A program made the translations under genes and the position numbers. Shown in pieces: positions 1 to 8,183 of a stretch of 64,000 nucleotides of DNA; the stretch's first letter is position 1, and every line of letters starts with the position of its first letter. The stretch comes from Pseudooceanicola aestuarii. Its GTDB lineage: Bacteria; Pseudomonadota; Alphaproteobacteria; Rhodobacterales; Rhodobacteraceae. Below the pieces are notes generated by a model. It ran no database searches. It saw only the letters and a list, made by a program, of their open reading frames with translations, and was not told the origin of the DNA. The DNA is taken from the NCBI RefSeq assembly GCF_010614805.1, contig NZ_JAAFZC010000005.1:1-64000 (forward strand), written 5' to 3'.

Positions 1-1
1 G

Positions 2-154
2 ATCTACAACGCCTCCGGCGTGCCGGTCGCGGCGGGAGTTCTGTTTCCCTTCTTTGGCATCCTCATCAGTCCGATGTTTGCTGCCTTCGCCATGAGCGCG
101 TCGTCAATCTCGGTGGTGCTCAATTCGCTGCGCCTTCGCGGCGTTCGTATCTAG
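2..154 (+). CDS. C-terminal end of a copper-type P1B ATPase (5' end outside window)
   Basis: Only the last 50 codons lie in the window, in frame from base 2 to the TAG at 152-154. The peptide runs from [19 protein letters not shown] through [19 protein letters not shown] to [10 protein letters not shown]. This matches the last two membrane helices of CopA-type ATPases, where a helix with M..AMS.SS is followed by V..NSLRL. Such enzymes export Cu(I) from the cytoplasm by ATP hydrolysis. The catalytic domains are not in view, so metal specificity is inferred from the MSxSS helix. The APC permease 48 bp downstream on the same strand may be co-transcribed. Confidence 0.8.
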   Translation: MYNASGVPVAAGVLFPFFGILISPMFAAFAMSASSISVVLNSLRLRGVRI

Positions 155-202
155 AAGCGCGCAACAGCGTTCGGACGAACCAAAATTAAAAGGGGGCCAT
201 TT

Positions 203-1528
203 ATGCAGAGCGAAAAAGAAACGTACCGCGAAAATTCCATCAGTCTGGGCGGAGCCGTTGCGATGGGGACAGGCGTGATGATCGGCGCTGGAATCTTTGC
301 GTTGACGGGGCAAATCGCGCAGCTCGCCGGCCCGCTTTTCCCGCTTGCATTCATCGCCGGCGCGGTCGTCACAAGCTTCAGCGCCTACAGCTACATCAGG
401 ATGTCGAACAAATGGCCGTCCTCGGGTGGCATCGCCATGATCCTGCAGAAATGCTATGGCCCCGGAGCCATCGCGGGCGGGGCCGCACTGCTGATGGCGC
501 TCAGCATGGTGATCGCGGAAAGCCTCGTCGCCCGGACCTTCGCCACCTATGTCTTGCGCCCTTTCGATATCGAAGGTGGCCCATTGGTCCCCGCTCTGGC
601 CGTGGCCGTAATCGTTTTCGCCTTTCTGGTGAACATCGCCGGAAACCGCTCGGTCGGGCTATTTTCGCTGATCATGGCAGCGATCAAGATCGGAGGCATA
701 GCTCTGTTCGGCATCGCGGCCCTGTGGTCCAGTGGTTTTGCGTTCGCCGCGGCCTCCGAGACGCCTCAATCCTACAGTATAACCGGTTTCATAGCATCCA
801 CGGCGCTGGCTATCCTTGCCTTCAAAGGGTTCACGACGATCACCAACAGCGGGGCCGAGATCACCGAACCCAACCGCAACGTTGGCCGAGCAATCATGTT
901 CTCGATCGGGATCTGCGTCGTCGTTTACCTGTTGGTAGCCTTCGGGGTTGGTTCGAGTCTGACGATCGAGGAGATCATCTCGGCGCGTGACTATTCACTG
1001 GCACAAGCGGCGCAGCCCGCCCTTGGACAAACCGGCTTCATACTGACGGTGATCCTGGCCGCTGTCGCAACCGCGTCCGGCGTTCTGGCCAGCGTCTTCG
1101 CGGTGTCGCGCATGCTGGCGATGTTGACGGACATGGAAATGATCCCGCACAGCCACTTCGGAATGTCCGGCCCTATCCAGCGCCACACGCTGGTCTATAC
1201 CGTTGTCATCGCTTCAGCGCTGGCCGTGCTTTTCGACCTGGGCCGGATCGCATCCCTCGGTGCCTTCTTCTACCTTGTAATGGACATGATCATACACTGG
1301 GGCGTGTTCCGCTATCGTCGAACAGATGTGGGCGCCTCCGGTATCGTGCTTTTGAGTGCCCTGTCGCTCGATGCGATTGTACTGGCAGCTTTCACCGTGA
1401 TGAAGCTTCAAAGCGACCCGATGATCGTTCTCTACGCCGCTGTCGGGATGATCGCCGTGTTCGCCTTCGAGCGCGTTTACTTGTCGAAGTGGATGGCACC
1501 GCAAGCTGCACACGCCCACGGTGATTAG
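203..1528 (+). CDS. APC-family amino acid/polyamine-type permease
   Basis: This 441-residue integral membrane protein has about twelve hydrophobic segments. Its N-terminus carries the APC-family signature ISLGGAVAMGTGVMIGAGIF (residues about 13-32), the glycine-rich unwound first helix that binds substrate in this superfamily. The ATG at 203 is preceded by AAAAGGGGG with suitable spacing. The family moves amino acids, polyamines or related amines using ion gradients; the substrate here cannot be read from sequence. It sits 48 bp after the copper-type ATPase end, suggesting one transcript, and in a metal island it may move a metal-binding amino acid, which is only inference. Confidence 0.85.
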   Translation: MQSEKETYRENSISLGGAVAMGTGVMIGAGIFALTGQIAQLAGPLFPLAFIAGAVVTSFSAYSYIRMSNKWPSSGGIAMILQKCYGPGAIAGGAALLMALSMVIAESLVARTFATYVLRPFDIEGGPLVPALAVAVIVFAFLVNIAGNRSVGLFSLIMAAIKIGGIALFGIAALWSSGFAFAAASETPQSYSITGFIASTALAILAFKGFTTITNSGAEITEPNRNVGRAIMFSIGICVVVYLLVAFGVGSSLTIEEIISARDYSLAQAAQPALGQTGFILTVILAAVATASGVLASVFAVSRMLAMLTDMEMIPHSHFGMSGPIQRHTLVYTVVIASALAVLFDLGRIASLGAFFYLVMDMIIHWGVFRYRRTDVGASGIVLLSALSLDAIVLAAFTVMKLQSDPMIVLYAAVGMIAVFAFERVYLSKWMAPQAAHAHGD

Positions 1529-1535
1529 CGTGCCG

Positions 1536-2180
1536 TCACCTGGCATGAAGAGCTGCGATGGCTTGTGCGCCGATCGTGATCAGCCCGACCGAAAAGGCAA
1601 ACGCAGCCAAGGCGAGCAACATCACGCCCGTGTTCATGGGCAAGCGACGAACAACCGGTCCAAGAAATTCCGACCGCCCGAGAGCCGAGACGTAGAGCGG
1701 CAACGCGCTTATCATAGTCGCATAGAGGTAAACGCCGGAGATGTTCTCGAAAAACGCCGAACGCGCAAGAGTCGGGGATACAACCGCCAAAGCGGTTGAA
1801 CGATTGCCGCCGAATGACCCGAACCAGTCGGCAGATAGAACGTATGTAAGCACGTGGAGACCTGGAAAGAGAAGGGTTCTGAGCAAGACATCGACCAGCA
1901 CGAAAAACACCGTGTCTCTTGAGCCCGCCTTTGGTTGCTTTGTCATGGCGAAAAGGAAAAAACTGACGTAGTTGACGGCAAAAACCACGGGCAAACCGTT
2001 GGTCGCAACCTGCCTTAGAAAGCGCATGAGTGCCGGTCCGCCGGCAGCAAGAGCCGGAGCAAAGCCCGGAGCCAGTAAGACATAGAACAACAGGACCGGC
2101 AGTAATGCAGCGAAGCTGAACAGCAGGACATTTCTAAGAAACTGAGCCGCGGGCATACTGATAGAGAAAAATCTATCCAT
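1536..2180 (-). CDS. Polytopic membrane protein of unknown function
   Basis: A 214-residue protein from the ATG at 2180 (MDRFFSISMPAAQFLRN), preceded by GGCAGG; a GTG at 2207 would add nine residues. About five or six hydrophobic stretches are visible, for example NVLLFSFAALLPVLLFYVLL near the start and VMLLALAAFAFSVGLITIGA near the end. I recognise no family or catalytic motif. The gene converges with the APC permease (8 bp between stop codons), and its upstream flank is interrupted about 40 bp away by the IS5-type remnant, so its original promoter may be partly lost. Confidence 0.6.
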   Translation of the reverse strand: MDRFFSISMPAAQFLRNVLLFSFAALLPVLLFYVLLAPGFAPALAAGGPALMRFLRQVATNGLPVVFAVNYVSFFLFAMTKQPKAGSRDTVFFVLVDVLLRTLLFPGLHVLTYVLSADWFGSFGGNRSTALAVVSPTLARSAFFENISGVYLYATMISALPLYVSALGRSEFLGPVVRRLPMNTGVMLLALAAFAFSVGLITIGAQAIAALHAR

Positions 2181-2221
2181 TGAAATAGCCTGCCATGTGG
2201 GCACCACTAGGTCGATGATAC

Positions 2222-2409
2222 GGGGCGTTGTTGCACAAGTCTGACGCCTCAGGATTCCCTTCGCGAACCCATGCTGTTAGCCGCATTCCATGAGCAACCC
2301 ATCTCCCGCCCGCTATCGTACGACCAACTGGTCCAGCTACAACGCATCGCTGCGCAAGCGGGGGTCCCTGCTGATCTGGGTCGACGAAGACATCACTTGG
2401 CGCGCGCCC
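2222..2409 (+). mobile_element. IS5-family insertion sequence remnant (left end plus transposase N-terminus)
   Basis: The stretch opens with GGGGCGTTGTTGCACAA, a typical left end of IS5-family elements. From the ATG at 2290 one frame reads MSNPSPARYRTTNWSSYNAS, then LRKRGSLLIWVDEDITWRAP, the conserved N-terminus of IS5-family transposases of alphaproteobacteria. Homology stops at about 2409 and the frame ends at a TAG at 2425, so roughly the last 85% of the transposase and the right inverted repeat are missing. The break coincides with the first CcdA codons, showing a deletion or recombination joining the IS to that gene. Confidence 0.8.
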
Positions 2410-3119
2410 TCACCGCCGCCCTCCTAGCCGGCACGATATCATTTCTGTCCCCCTGCGTGCTACCTCTTGTGCCAGGTTATGTCTCCTACGTAACCGGGCG
2501 CACAGCCGCTGAGGGCGGGGTGGTCGGCGCTTCGCCGTCGCGCGCGGTCTGGCTGAGCCTGTGTTTTGTCCTCGGCTTCTCCACCATCTTCATGGGACTT
2601 GGCGCATCCGCGACTGCAATGGGTCAGGCCCTGCTTCGGTGGCGGTATGAACTCAACCTCGTTGGGGGCGGCATCATCATTTTCTTCGGGCTCTTCATGA
2701 TAGGAGCCGCGCGTGTTTCGGTCATGGAACGCGACTTCCGATTCAATCTCAACATCCCCGGGGGCCAACCCGCTGCGTCCTATGTCCTCGGTCTTGCCTT
2801 CGGTTTCGGCTGGACTCCGTGCATCGGCCCGATCCTCGGCGCGATCCTGACAGCCAGTGCGGCGAGTGCCACGATGGGCGAAGGTATCATGCTGCTTGCC
2901 GTCTATTCCGCCGGCCTTGGAATACCGTTTCTGATCGTGGCCGGATTCACCGACCAGATCGCGGGACGGTTGCGGGCCATCGGCCGGGTTGGCCGCCGCC
3001 TCCACCAGCTTGCGGGCATAGTGATGATCTTGATGGGGCTGGCGATGATGACAGGGCAGTTGAGCGCGCTGTCATACTGGATGCTCGACGTATTTCCGGT
3101 TCTGGGACGGATCGGATAG
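2271..3119 (+). CDS. ccdA: CcdA/DsbD-type membrane thiol-disulfide transporter, N-terminus replaced by IS DNA
   Basis: CcdA proteins pass reducing electrons across the inner membrane to periplasmic thioredoxin-like proteins, for cytochrome c and copper-enzyme maturation. Here CcdA homology starts at ALTAALLAGTISFLSPCVLP, residue 46 of this frame, and continues through GWTPCIGPILGAIL, giving the conserved cysteine pair; about six helices are present. Residues 1-45 come from IS5 DNA read out of the transposase frame, so they are not native. The frame is open from ATG 2271; an internal TTG at 2397 would give a near-native protein. No good ribosome binding site is seen for either, so translation may be weak. 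Confidence 0.75.
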   Translation: MLLAAFHEQPISRPLSYDQLVQLQRIAAQAGVPADLGRRRHHLARALTAALLAGTISFLSPCVLPLVPGYVSYVTGRTAAEGGVVGASPSRAVWLSLCFVLGFSTIFMGLGASATAMGQALLRWRYELNLVGGGIIIFFGLFMIGAARVSVMERDFRFNLNIPGGQPAASYVLGLAFGFGWTPCIGPILGAILTASAASATMGEGIMLLAVYSAGLGIPFLIVAGFTDQIAGRLRAIGRVGRRLHQLAGIVMILMGLAMMTGQLSALSYWMLDVFPVLGRIG

Positions 3120-3159
3120 CTCCATTAGTAGCAGCGTCTATTGATAACAGAAAATTTTC

Positions 3160-3190
3160 TTGAACCTCTAGTAGCTTTAGGAGTTAAGCC
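3160..3190 (+). promoter_or_regulatory. MerR-type promoter/operator 1
   Basis: A -35 box TTGAAC (3160-3165) is followed by a 19-bp spacer and a weak -10 TAAGCC (3185-3190). The spacer starts with CTCTAGTAGCTTTAG, matching the dyad core shared with the sites at 4428, 20082 and 21339. The overlong 19-bp spacer is the hallmark of promoters activated by DNA distortion by MerR-family regulators. It lies upstream of the L,D-transpeptidase at 3313. Confidence 0.7.
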
Positions 3191-3312
3191 ACCGACAAAG
3201 AACGGCACCATGGAGCAAGTTGCCAATAACGCCTCACTCCTTCCCGGGCGAACAACACTGCGTTCGGGGTAAGGTTCGGTTTGCCGTCCAATGCGTGAAC
3301 GGAGCAATCTAT

Positions 3313-3978
3313 ATGCTGACAAGACGACATTTCATCCAGACGACCACCGCGCTGTTTTCGGCATCGATATCCAGCCCGCTCCTTGCAGACACGTGGCCTA
3401 CCGATGCGCAGAAGGCAGCTTGGGACGCACAGGTTACACCTCCCGGCTACGACCCGGCCACGTCCAACCCTTGGGGCCTTCACCCTCGCTTCCTGCCACA
3501 GCGGGTCCTCGCGAAGGACGGACTTGTACCCGGTGATATCCATGTCGATGCTGTTGCGCGCTATCTCTACCACATCGAAGAAGGCGGCACGGCGATGCGC
3601 TATGGCGTGGCGATCGCGCGCGGTAAACTTTACGAACCGGGCACCTATACGATCAAGCGCAAGGTCAGGTGGCCGCATTGGCAGCCGACACAAAACATGA
3701 TCGACCGCGACCCAGAGCTCTACGCCGATATCGCTGACGGTATGGAACCCGGACCTGAAAACGCGCTCGGATCGCGAGCCCTCTATCTCTTCGTCGGCGA
3801 CCGAGACACCTATCTAAGGATTCACGGGACACCGTATCCAAGAAGCATTGGCGGCCGTGCGAGTTCCGGCTGCGTCCGAATGGTCATGGCACACATCAAT
3901 GATCTCTATCCCAACGTCGAGATTGGCTCGACGGCATTCCTGTACTCGGCGGAAGACAGCGTCACCCCGAGAAGTTGA
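3313..3978 (+). CDS. L,D-transpeptidase (YkuD fold), Tat-like signal
   Basis: A 221-residue exported enzyme expected to make or edit 3-3 peptidoglycan cross-links or attach proteins to peptidoglycan. The ATG at 3313 is chosen because GGAG lies 8 bp upstream and a signal peptide follows directly (MLTRRHFIQTTTALFSA, twin-arginine-like). The YkuD catalytic region is present: histidine in RIHGTPYPRSIGG and the SSGCVRM motif with the nucleophilic cysteine. The middle contains KRKVRWPHWQPTQNM, as in proteins annotated as L,D-transpeptidases with a W-P-x-W segment. MerR-type promoter 1 lies about 120 bp upstream, which ties this envelope enzyme to the metal regulon. Confidence 0.85.
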   Translation: MLTRRHFIQTTTALFSASISSPLLADTWPTDAQKAAWDAQVTPPGYDPATSNPWGLHPRFLPQRVLAKDGLVPGDIHVDAVARYLYHIEEGGTAMRYGVAIARGKLYEPGTYTIKRKVRWPHWQPTQNMIDRDPELYADIADGMEPGPENALGSRALYLFVGDRDTYLRIHGTPYPRSIGGRASSGCVRMVMAHINDLYPNVEIGSTAFLYSAEDSVTPRS

Positions 3979-4025
3979 CTGGCGCATCATGTGTTACGCG
4001 TGGGCTTGACGCATCTATGGGCTGA

Positions 4026-4298
4026 TCAGGACTGGCGCGAAGTGCAGATGGGGTTGCCACCTGCCGAGCGTAGCGGAACCAAGGTGTTTTCCACCGGACC
4101 GCTGTGTTCATACCAATAACAGCCATCCTCGGGACGAAGCCGCGCCGTGGTGAGATCCTGACCAGGCGCAGCAAGGGCAATGACGGCCTCGGGAACACTT
4201 CCCACTTCGTTGCGAGCGCCGCCGTCGTCCAGCGTTGGCACCGCGCAGCCAGCAAGCACCAATGTCGCTGCGATAATCGGCGCGTTTCGTTTCTGCAT
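4026..4298 (-). CDS. Small putative outer-membrane/periplasmic lipoprotein
   Basis: A 90-residue protein starting at the ATG at 4298 (GAGG lies about 6 bp upstream). The first 19 residues form a lipoprotein signal, MQKRNAPIIAATLVLAGCA, with lipobox LAGC, so the cysteine would be lipidated after LspA-type cleavage. The mature part is short and polar, containing DGCYWYEHSGPVENTLVPL, and two further cysteines that could form a disulfide. No enzymatic domain is seen. It is transcribed away from MerR promoter 2 and converges with the L,D-transpeptidase at 3313. Its function is unknown; presence beside LspA/Lnt genes in the island makes metal-related envelope stress plausible. Confidence 0.7.
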   Translation of the reverse strand: MQKRNAPIIAATLVLAGCAVPTLDDGGARNEVGSVPEAVIALAAPGQDLTTARLRPEDGCYWYEHSGPVENTLVPLRSAGGNPICTSRQS

Positions 4299-4427
4299 GT
4301 CTACCTCACTCATTCTGATCGCTTCGTACCGGCAAGCGTTGCTCCAACCGCGTCGTTTCAAGGGGGCGGCTAGCTTCAAGCCTCCGCAGGGCGCCTTTCT
4401 TGCTGGACGAATATCCACTTGTTGCCC

Positions 4428-4458
4428 TTGAAGCTCTAGTTACTGTAGGGGCTATGTC
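4428..4458 (+). promoter_or_regulatory. MerR-type promoter/operator 2 (zntA-like operon)
   Basis: TTGAAG (4428-4433), exactly 19 bp of spacer, then TATGTC (4453-4458). The spacer carries CTCTAGTTACTGTAG, the same core as at the other sites. The start codon of the P-type ATPase is 33 bp beyond the -10 box, as expected for a ZntR/CadR-controlled exporter promoter. Confidence 0.85.
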
Positions 4459-4490
4459 AATGTGGAATCAATGAATCCTGAGGTCAATCC

Positions 4491-6845
4491 ATGTCTTCCG
4501 ACGGCAACCGCAACGATCACGGCCATCCGGGTGATCAAGAGCATTCTGACCCAAGAGGCAACTCCTGTTGCGACGCCAGCAAGGACGTCGCGTCCACGGC
4601 GCCAGCGCCGTCTGGCGGAAGGAGCTTTCAGGTCTCCGGGCTCGATTGCGCCGAAGAGGTGGCGATCCTGAACCGGGTTGTCGGGCCGAAAGTGGGCGGA
4701 ACCGAACACCTGGCATTCGACGTGATCAACGGGCGAATGACCATCCTCGATAGCGCCGAGAGGATACCAGACGACGAAGTCACGCAGTTGGTCGCAACGA
4801 CCGGCATGAGCGCCAAGCCATGGGATGCCGACAACGCAGCAGAGGACCAGGCGGCGCATCTGGCACGTCAGAAGCGCTTTACCTCGTTGAGCGGCGGCTT
4901 CTGGGCGGCGGGATTCCTTTTTCACATTGTCGAGACCGGCATGGGCGGCGCGCTCGGGCTCTTTGCGGGCCATGGCGAGGTGCCTATGCCTATGGTGGAA
5001 GCAGGGATCTTCGCCGTCGCGATTCTTTTTGGCGTCTGGCTTGTCGCGCCCAAGGCCTGGTCTTCGGCGCGGAGGCTTAGCCCCGACATGAACCTGCTCA
5101 TGGTGGTGGCCGTCGCGGGCGCCATCGGCCTCGGCGAGTTTTTTGAGGCCGCGACGGTCGCCTTCTTCTTCTCGCTTTCGCTTTATCTTGAGAGCTGGAG
5201 CGTGGGGCGGGCGCGTAATGCGGTTTCCGCGCTCCTCGATCTGGCGCCGCCAACGGCGCGGGTTCTTTACGACGACGGATCTGAATCCGACGTTCCGGCC
5301 GCGGCCGTGGCAGTCAATGCAAGGTTTATCGTGCGCGGCGGCGACCGGATCCCCCTCGACGGTGAGGTCGTGGACGGGGCAGGGGCCGTCGATCAGGCCC
5401 CAATTACTGGGGAAAGCGCGCTAGTGCCCAAGGAACCAGGCGACGAGGTCTATGCCGGCACGATCAACGGCGAGGGCACACTGACGGTGCGGGCGACGAA
5501 GGCCGCCTCGGACACGGTGCTCGCGAAAATCATTCGCATGGTGGGCGATGCCCATGCCCGCCGCGCGCCGGTCGAACAGTGGGTGGCCAAGTTCGCGCGC
5601 ATCTACACACCCATCGTGATGGCTTTGGCGATCGCCATCGCGCTGGTGCCGCCACTGCTGCTCGGCGGCGCCTGGGACTACTGGTTCTACAATGCTCTGG
5701 TCCTTCTGGTCATCGCATGTCCTTGCGCGCTGGTCATTTCTACGCCGGTCTCCATCGTGGCAGCGCTGACCGCGTCGGCACGGGCGGGGGTGCTCATCAA
5801 GGGCGGCGCCTATGTCGAGGCGCCGGGGCGGACCACGGCACTGGCGATGGACAAGACCGGGACGATCACCATGGGCGAGCCTGAGGTGGCGGCGGTTCAC
5901 CCACTGGTCGGCGTTTCCGCACGCGATCTCATGGCGCTGGCAGCAAGCCTGGAGGCGCGGTCTTCACACCCGCTGGCACGCGCCATCCTCTCGCGCGCCG
6001 AAGCCGATGGTGTTTCCGTGTCTGCCGCAGAGGACACCCGTACCGTGCCCGGGCGCGGTCTGGAAGGACGCGCCGACGGGCGCGCTATCTGGCTCGGCTC
6101 GGATCGCTTCGCCGAAGAGAAGGGGTTCGGCAATGCCATTCCGGCGGATCTGCGGGATCGGATCGAAGGGGCAGGGAGCACCCTCGTTGCCGTGGGTGAC
6201 GAGACCGGCGTGACCGGCGTACTGGAGCTTCGCGACCGCATCCGCCCAGATGCAAAGGGGATCGTTGCGCGTCTGCATGCGCAGGGTGTGAAGACCATCG
6301 TGATGTTGACGGGCGACAACGAACGCACCGCGCGCGCGGTGGCAGCCGAAGTCGGCATCGACGAGGTGCGCGCCGAACTTTTGCCAGAAGACAAGGTGAC
6401 GGCCATTGAGGAACTCGTCGAAAGCCACGACATGGTGGCGATGATCGGCGACGGTGTGAATGACGCACCGGCCATGGCGCGGGCGCATTATGCCATCGCC
6501 ATGGGCGCTGTCGGATCGGATGCCGCGATCGAGACGGCCGACATCGCGCTGATGACCGACGACATCGGCAAGGTACCCTGGCTTATCGGCCATTCGCGCC
6601 GTGCCATGACGATCATCCACCAGAATATCGGCATATCGCTGGCGACCAAGGCGCTGTTCGTCGGGCTGACCGCGTTCGGTATGGCCTCAATGTGGGGCGC
6701 CATTGCTGCGGATGTAGGCGTGTCTCTGCTGGTGGTCGCCAACGCACTTCGGCTCCTGAACGGCCATCAGGTTGAGGCCGGGCCTTCAGGCGGAGAACCG
6801 GTGGGCGAGCAGATGGCGAAAGGAGCACTGGCGCACGGTCATTGA
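4491..6845 (+). CDS. zntA: P1B-type heavy-metal ATPase (Zn2+/Cd2+/Pb2+ exporter)
   Basis: A 784-residue cation-exporting ATPase. The N-terminus is His/Cys-rich (residues 1-28), then an HMA-like domain in which the usual CxxC is replaced by DCAEE (residues 52-56), a Zn/Cd/Pb-type variant. Other landmarks are the CPC transmembrane motif (410-412), phosphorylation motif DKTGT (454-458), SSHPLARAI and GDGVNDAPA. The last helices contain ATKALF and IAADVG, the Lys and Asp positions typical of the ZntA/CadA subgroup, arguing against Cu(I). A textbook MerR-type promoter sits just upstream. A second L,D-transpeptidase follows 63 bp later and is probably co-transcribed. Confidence 0.92.
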   Translation: MSSDGNRNDHGHPGDQEHSDPRGNSCCDASKDVASTAPAPSGGRSFQVSGLDCAEEVAILNRVVGPKVGGTEHLAFDVINGRMTILDSAERIPDDEVTQLVATTGMSAKPWDADNAAEDQAAHLARQKRFTSLSGGFWAAGFLFHIVETGMGGALGLFAGHGEVPMPMVEAGIFAVAILFGVWLVAPKAWSSARRLSPDMNLLMVVAVAGAIGLGEFFEAATVAFFFSLSLYLESWSVGRARNAVSALLDLAPPTARVLYDDGSESDVPAAAVAVNARFIVRGGDRIPLDGEVVDGAGAVDQAPITGESALVPKEPGDEVYAGTINGEGTLTVRATKAASDTVLAKIIRMVGDAHARRAPVEQWVAKFARIYTPIVMALAIAIALVPPLLLGGAWDYWFYNALVLLVIACPCALVISTPVSIVAALTASARAGVLIKGGAYVEAPGRTTALAMDKTGTITMGEPEVAAVHPLVGVSARDLMALAASLEARSSHPLARAILSRAEADGVSVSAAEDTRTVPGRGLEGRADGRAIWLGSDRFAEEKGFGNAIPADLRDRIEGAGSTLVAVGDETGVTGVLELRDRIRPDAKGIVARLHAQGVKTIVMLTGDNERTARAVAAEVGIDEVRAELLPEDKVTAIEELVESHDMVAMIGDGVNDAPAMARAHYAIAMGAVGSDAAIETADIALMTDDIGKVPWLIGHSRRAMTIIHQNIGISLATKALFVGLTAFGMASMWGAIAADVGVSLLVVANALRLLNGHQVEAGPSGGEPVGEQMAKGALAHGH

Positions 6846-6908
6846 TCCGGCGGTTTCGGTAGAGTAACGTCTGACATCAACCAGACCTCGCAAAAGGGGC
6901 GTCGAGCA

Positions 6909-7421
6909 GTGATGAATACCAGAATTCCACGGCGGGTCTTGCTGTTGGGCGGATTGGCCACCTTCCTGTCTGGCTGTGCCAGCAAGTTCCGGTCCTACAA
7001 CGGACCCGAAGTGACCCGGCTGCGTATATACAAGGCGCAGCGGCTGCTGGTTCTTGACGGAACGGATGATGTCTTGCGGACCTATCCCATCGGATTGGGC
7101 TTCGCGCCCGAAGGCCACAAGCAGTTCGAAGGAGACGGCCGCACGCCGGAGGGCTCCTATCTGATTGACCGGCGCAACCCGGACAGCCTCTTCCACCTCT
7201 CCATCGGCATTTCATTCCCGAACGAGGCCGATATCGCGTTTGCGAAGGCGCAAGGAAAATCGCCGGGCGGCGACATTTTCATCCACGGGGGGCCGCGCAA
7301 GGGGATCGACCCGATGAACAAGCGCGACTGGACCGCAGGCTGCATCTCCGTCACAGACCGGCAAATCGAGGATATCTACGCCATGGTCAGGGACGGAACC
7401 CCCATCGACATCTATGCCTGA
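6909..7421 (+). CDS. L,D-transpeptidase-family lipoprotein
   Basis: A 170-residue YkuD-family protein with a lipoprotein-like signal: RRVLLLGGLATFLSGC puts a cysteine after LSG near residue 22. The catalytic segment is short but complete, with the histidine in IFIHGG and the cysteine in WTAGCISV near the C-terminus. Membrane-anchored small YkuD proteins act on peptidoglycan, either as transpeptidases or as amidases cutting lipoprotein links; which applies cannot be told. It follows the zinc-type ATPase by 63 bp with no visible terminator, so it probably shares MerR promoter 2. It converges on phnE with only 3 bp between the stop codons. Confidence 0.8.
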   Translation: MMNTRIPRRVLLLGGLATFLSGCASKFRSYNGPEVTRLRIYKAQRLLVLDGTDDVLRTYPIGLGFAPEGHKQFEGDGRTPEGSYLIDRRNPDSLFHLSIGISFPNEADIAFAKAQGKSPGGDIFIHGGPRKGIDPMNKRDWTAGCISVTDRQIEDIYAMVRDGTPIDIYA

Positions 7422-7424
7422 TCG

Positions 7425-8183
7425 TCAGGTGAAGCGACGGCGCAGCGCAACGTTGATGGCTTCGATGGCGATGACCATGACGACGACGGCAATCGTGACG
7501 CTGGCCGCCTTATCATACTGGAAAGAGCGCACGTAGGTCTGGATGTAAAAGCCGATCCCGCCCGCGCCGACAATGCCGAGGATCAGCGACTCGCGCAGGT
7601 TCAACTCGAACCGGAAAATCGTGTCGCGGGCGACGACCGGCGCCATCTGCGGCCAGATCGCGTATCTGAGCCGCACGAGCGGCCCGGCGCCCGCGCTTTC
7701 AAGTGCTGCGATCGGCGCGCGGGACACGCCGTCGATCGCCTCGGCATAGAACTTGGCGAGCATCCCCGTTGCATGAAAGGCGACCGCGATGATGCCGGGC
7801 AGCGGCCCGAGCCCGACAGCGCCCACCATGAGCATGGCCACGAGGATCAGCGGAATCGCCCGGATGAAGGCAAGCAGCGTTCGGATCGGCCGAAACACCG
7901 CAGGCGATACCATCGTCTCAGACGCGAGAATGCCGAGGGGAACGGACAGGATCACAGCACCGAGGGTGCCGAGGATCGCGATCCTCAGCGTTTCCGCGCT
8001 GCCCTTCTTGATCTCGGCCATCACCGTCGGGTCAGGCGGAAACATGCGACCGAGGAAATCGGCGATCCGCGGGCCGGCCGACAGAAGTCGCGAGAACTCG
8101 ACATCGGTCGTGGCGAAGGACCACAGGATCGCGGCTGCGATCAGACCGCTCGTCGCAAAGCCGCCAAACCCGCGGAACGCCAT
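7425..8183 (-). CDS. PhnE-type ABC transporter permease
   Basis: A 252-residue inner-membrane permease with about six helices and the ABC coupling (EAA) loop around AIDGVSRAPIAALESAGAGP. The closest family is PhnE, the phosphonate/phosphite importer permease, shown by ESLILGIVGAGGIGF near the C-terminus. It is the last gene of a leftward operon (di-heme cytochrome, PhnD-like, PhnC-like, PhnE-like) whose first promoter carries an MntR-like box. The substrate is therefore uncertain: family membership suggests an oxyanion, regulation suggests a manganese or metal-linked solute. Its start overlaps the PhnC stop, indicating translational coupling. Confidence 0.85.
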   Translation of the reverse strand: MAFRGFGGFATSGLIAAAILWSFATTDVEFSRLLSAGPRIADFLGRMFPPDPTVMAEIKKGSAETLRIAILGTLGAVILSVPLGILASETMVSPAVFRPIRTLLAFIRAIPLILVAMLMVGAVGLGPLPGIIAVAFHATGMLAKFYAEAIDGVSRAPIAALESAGAGPLVRLRYAIWPQMAPVVARDTIFRFELNLRESLILGIVGAGGIGFYIQTYVRSFQYDKAASVTIAVVVMVIAIEAINVALRRRFT

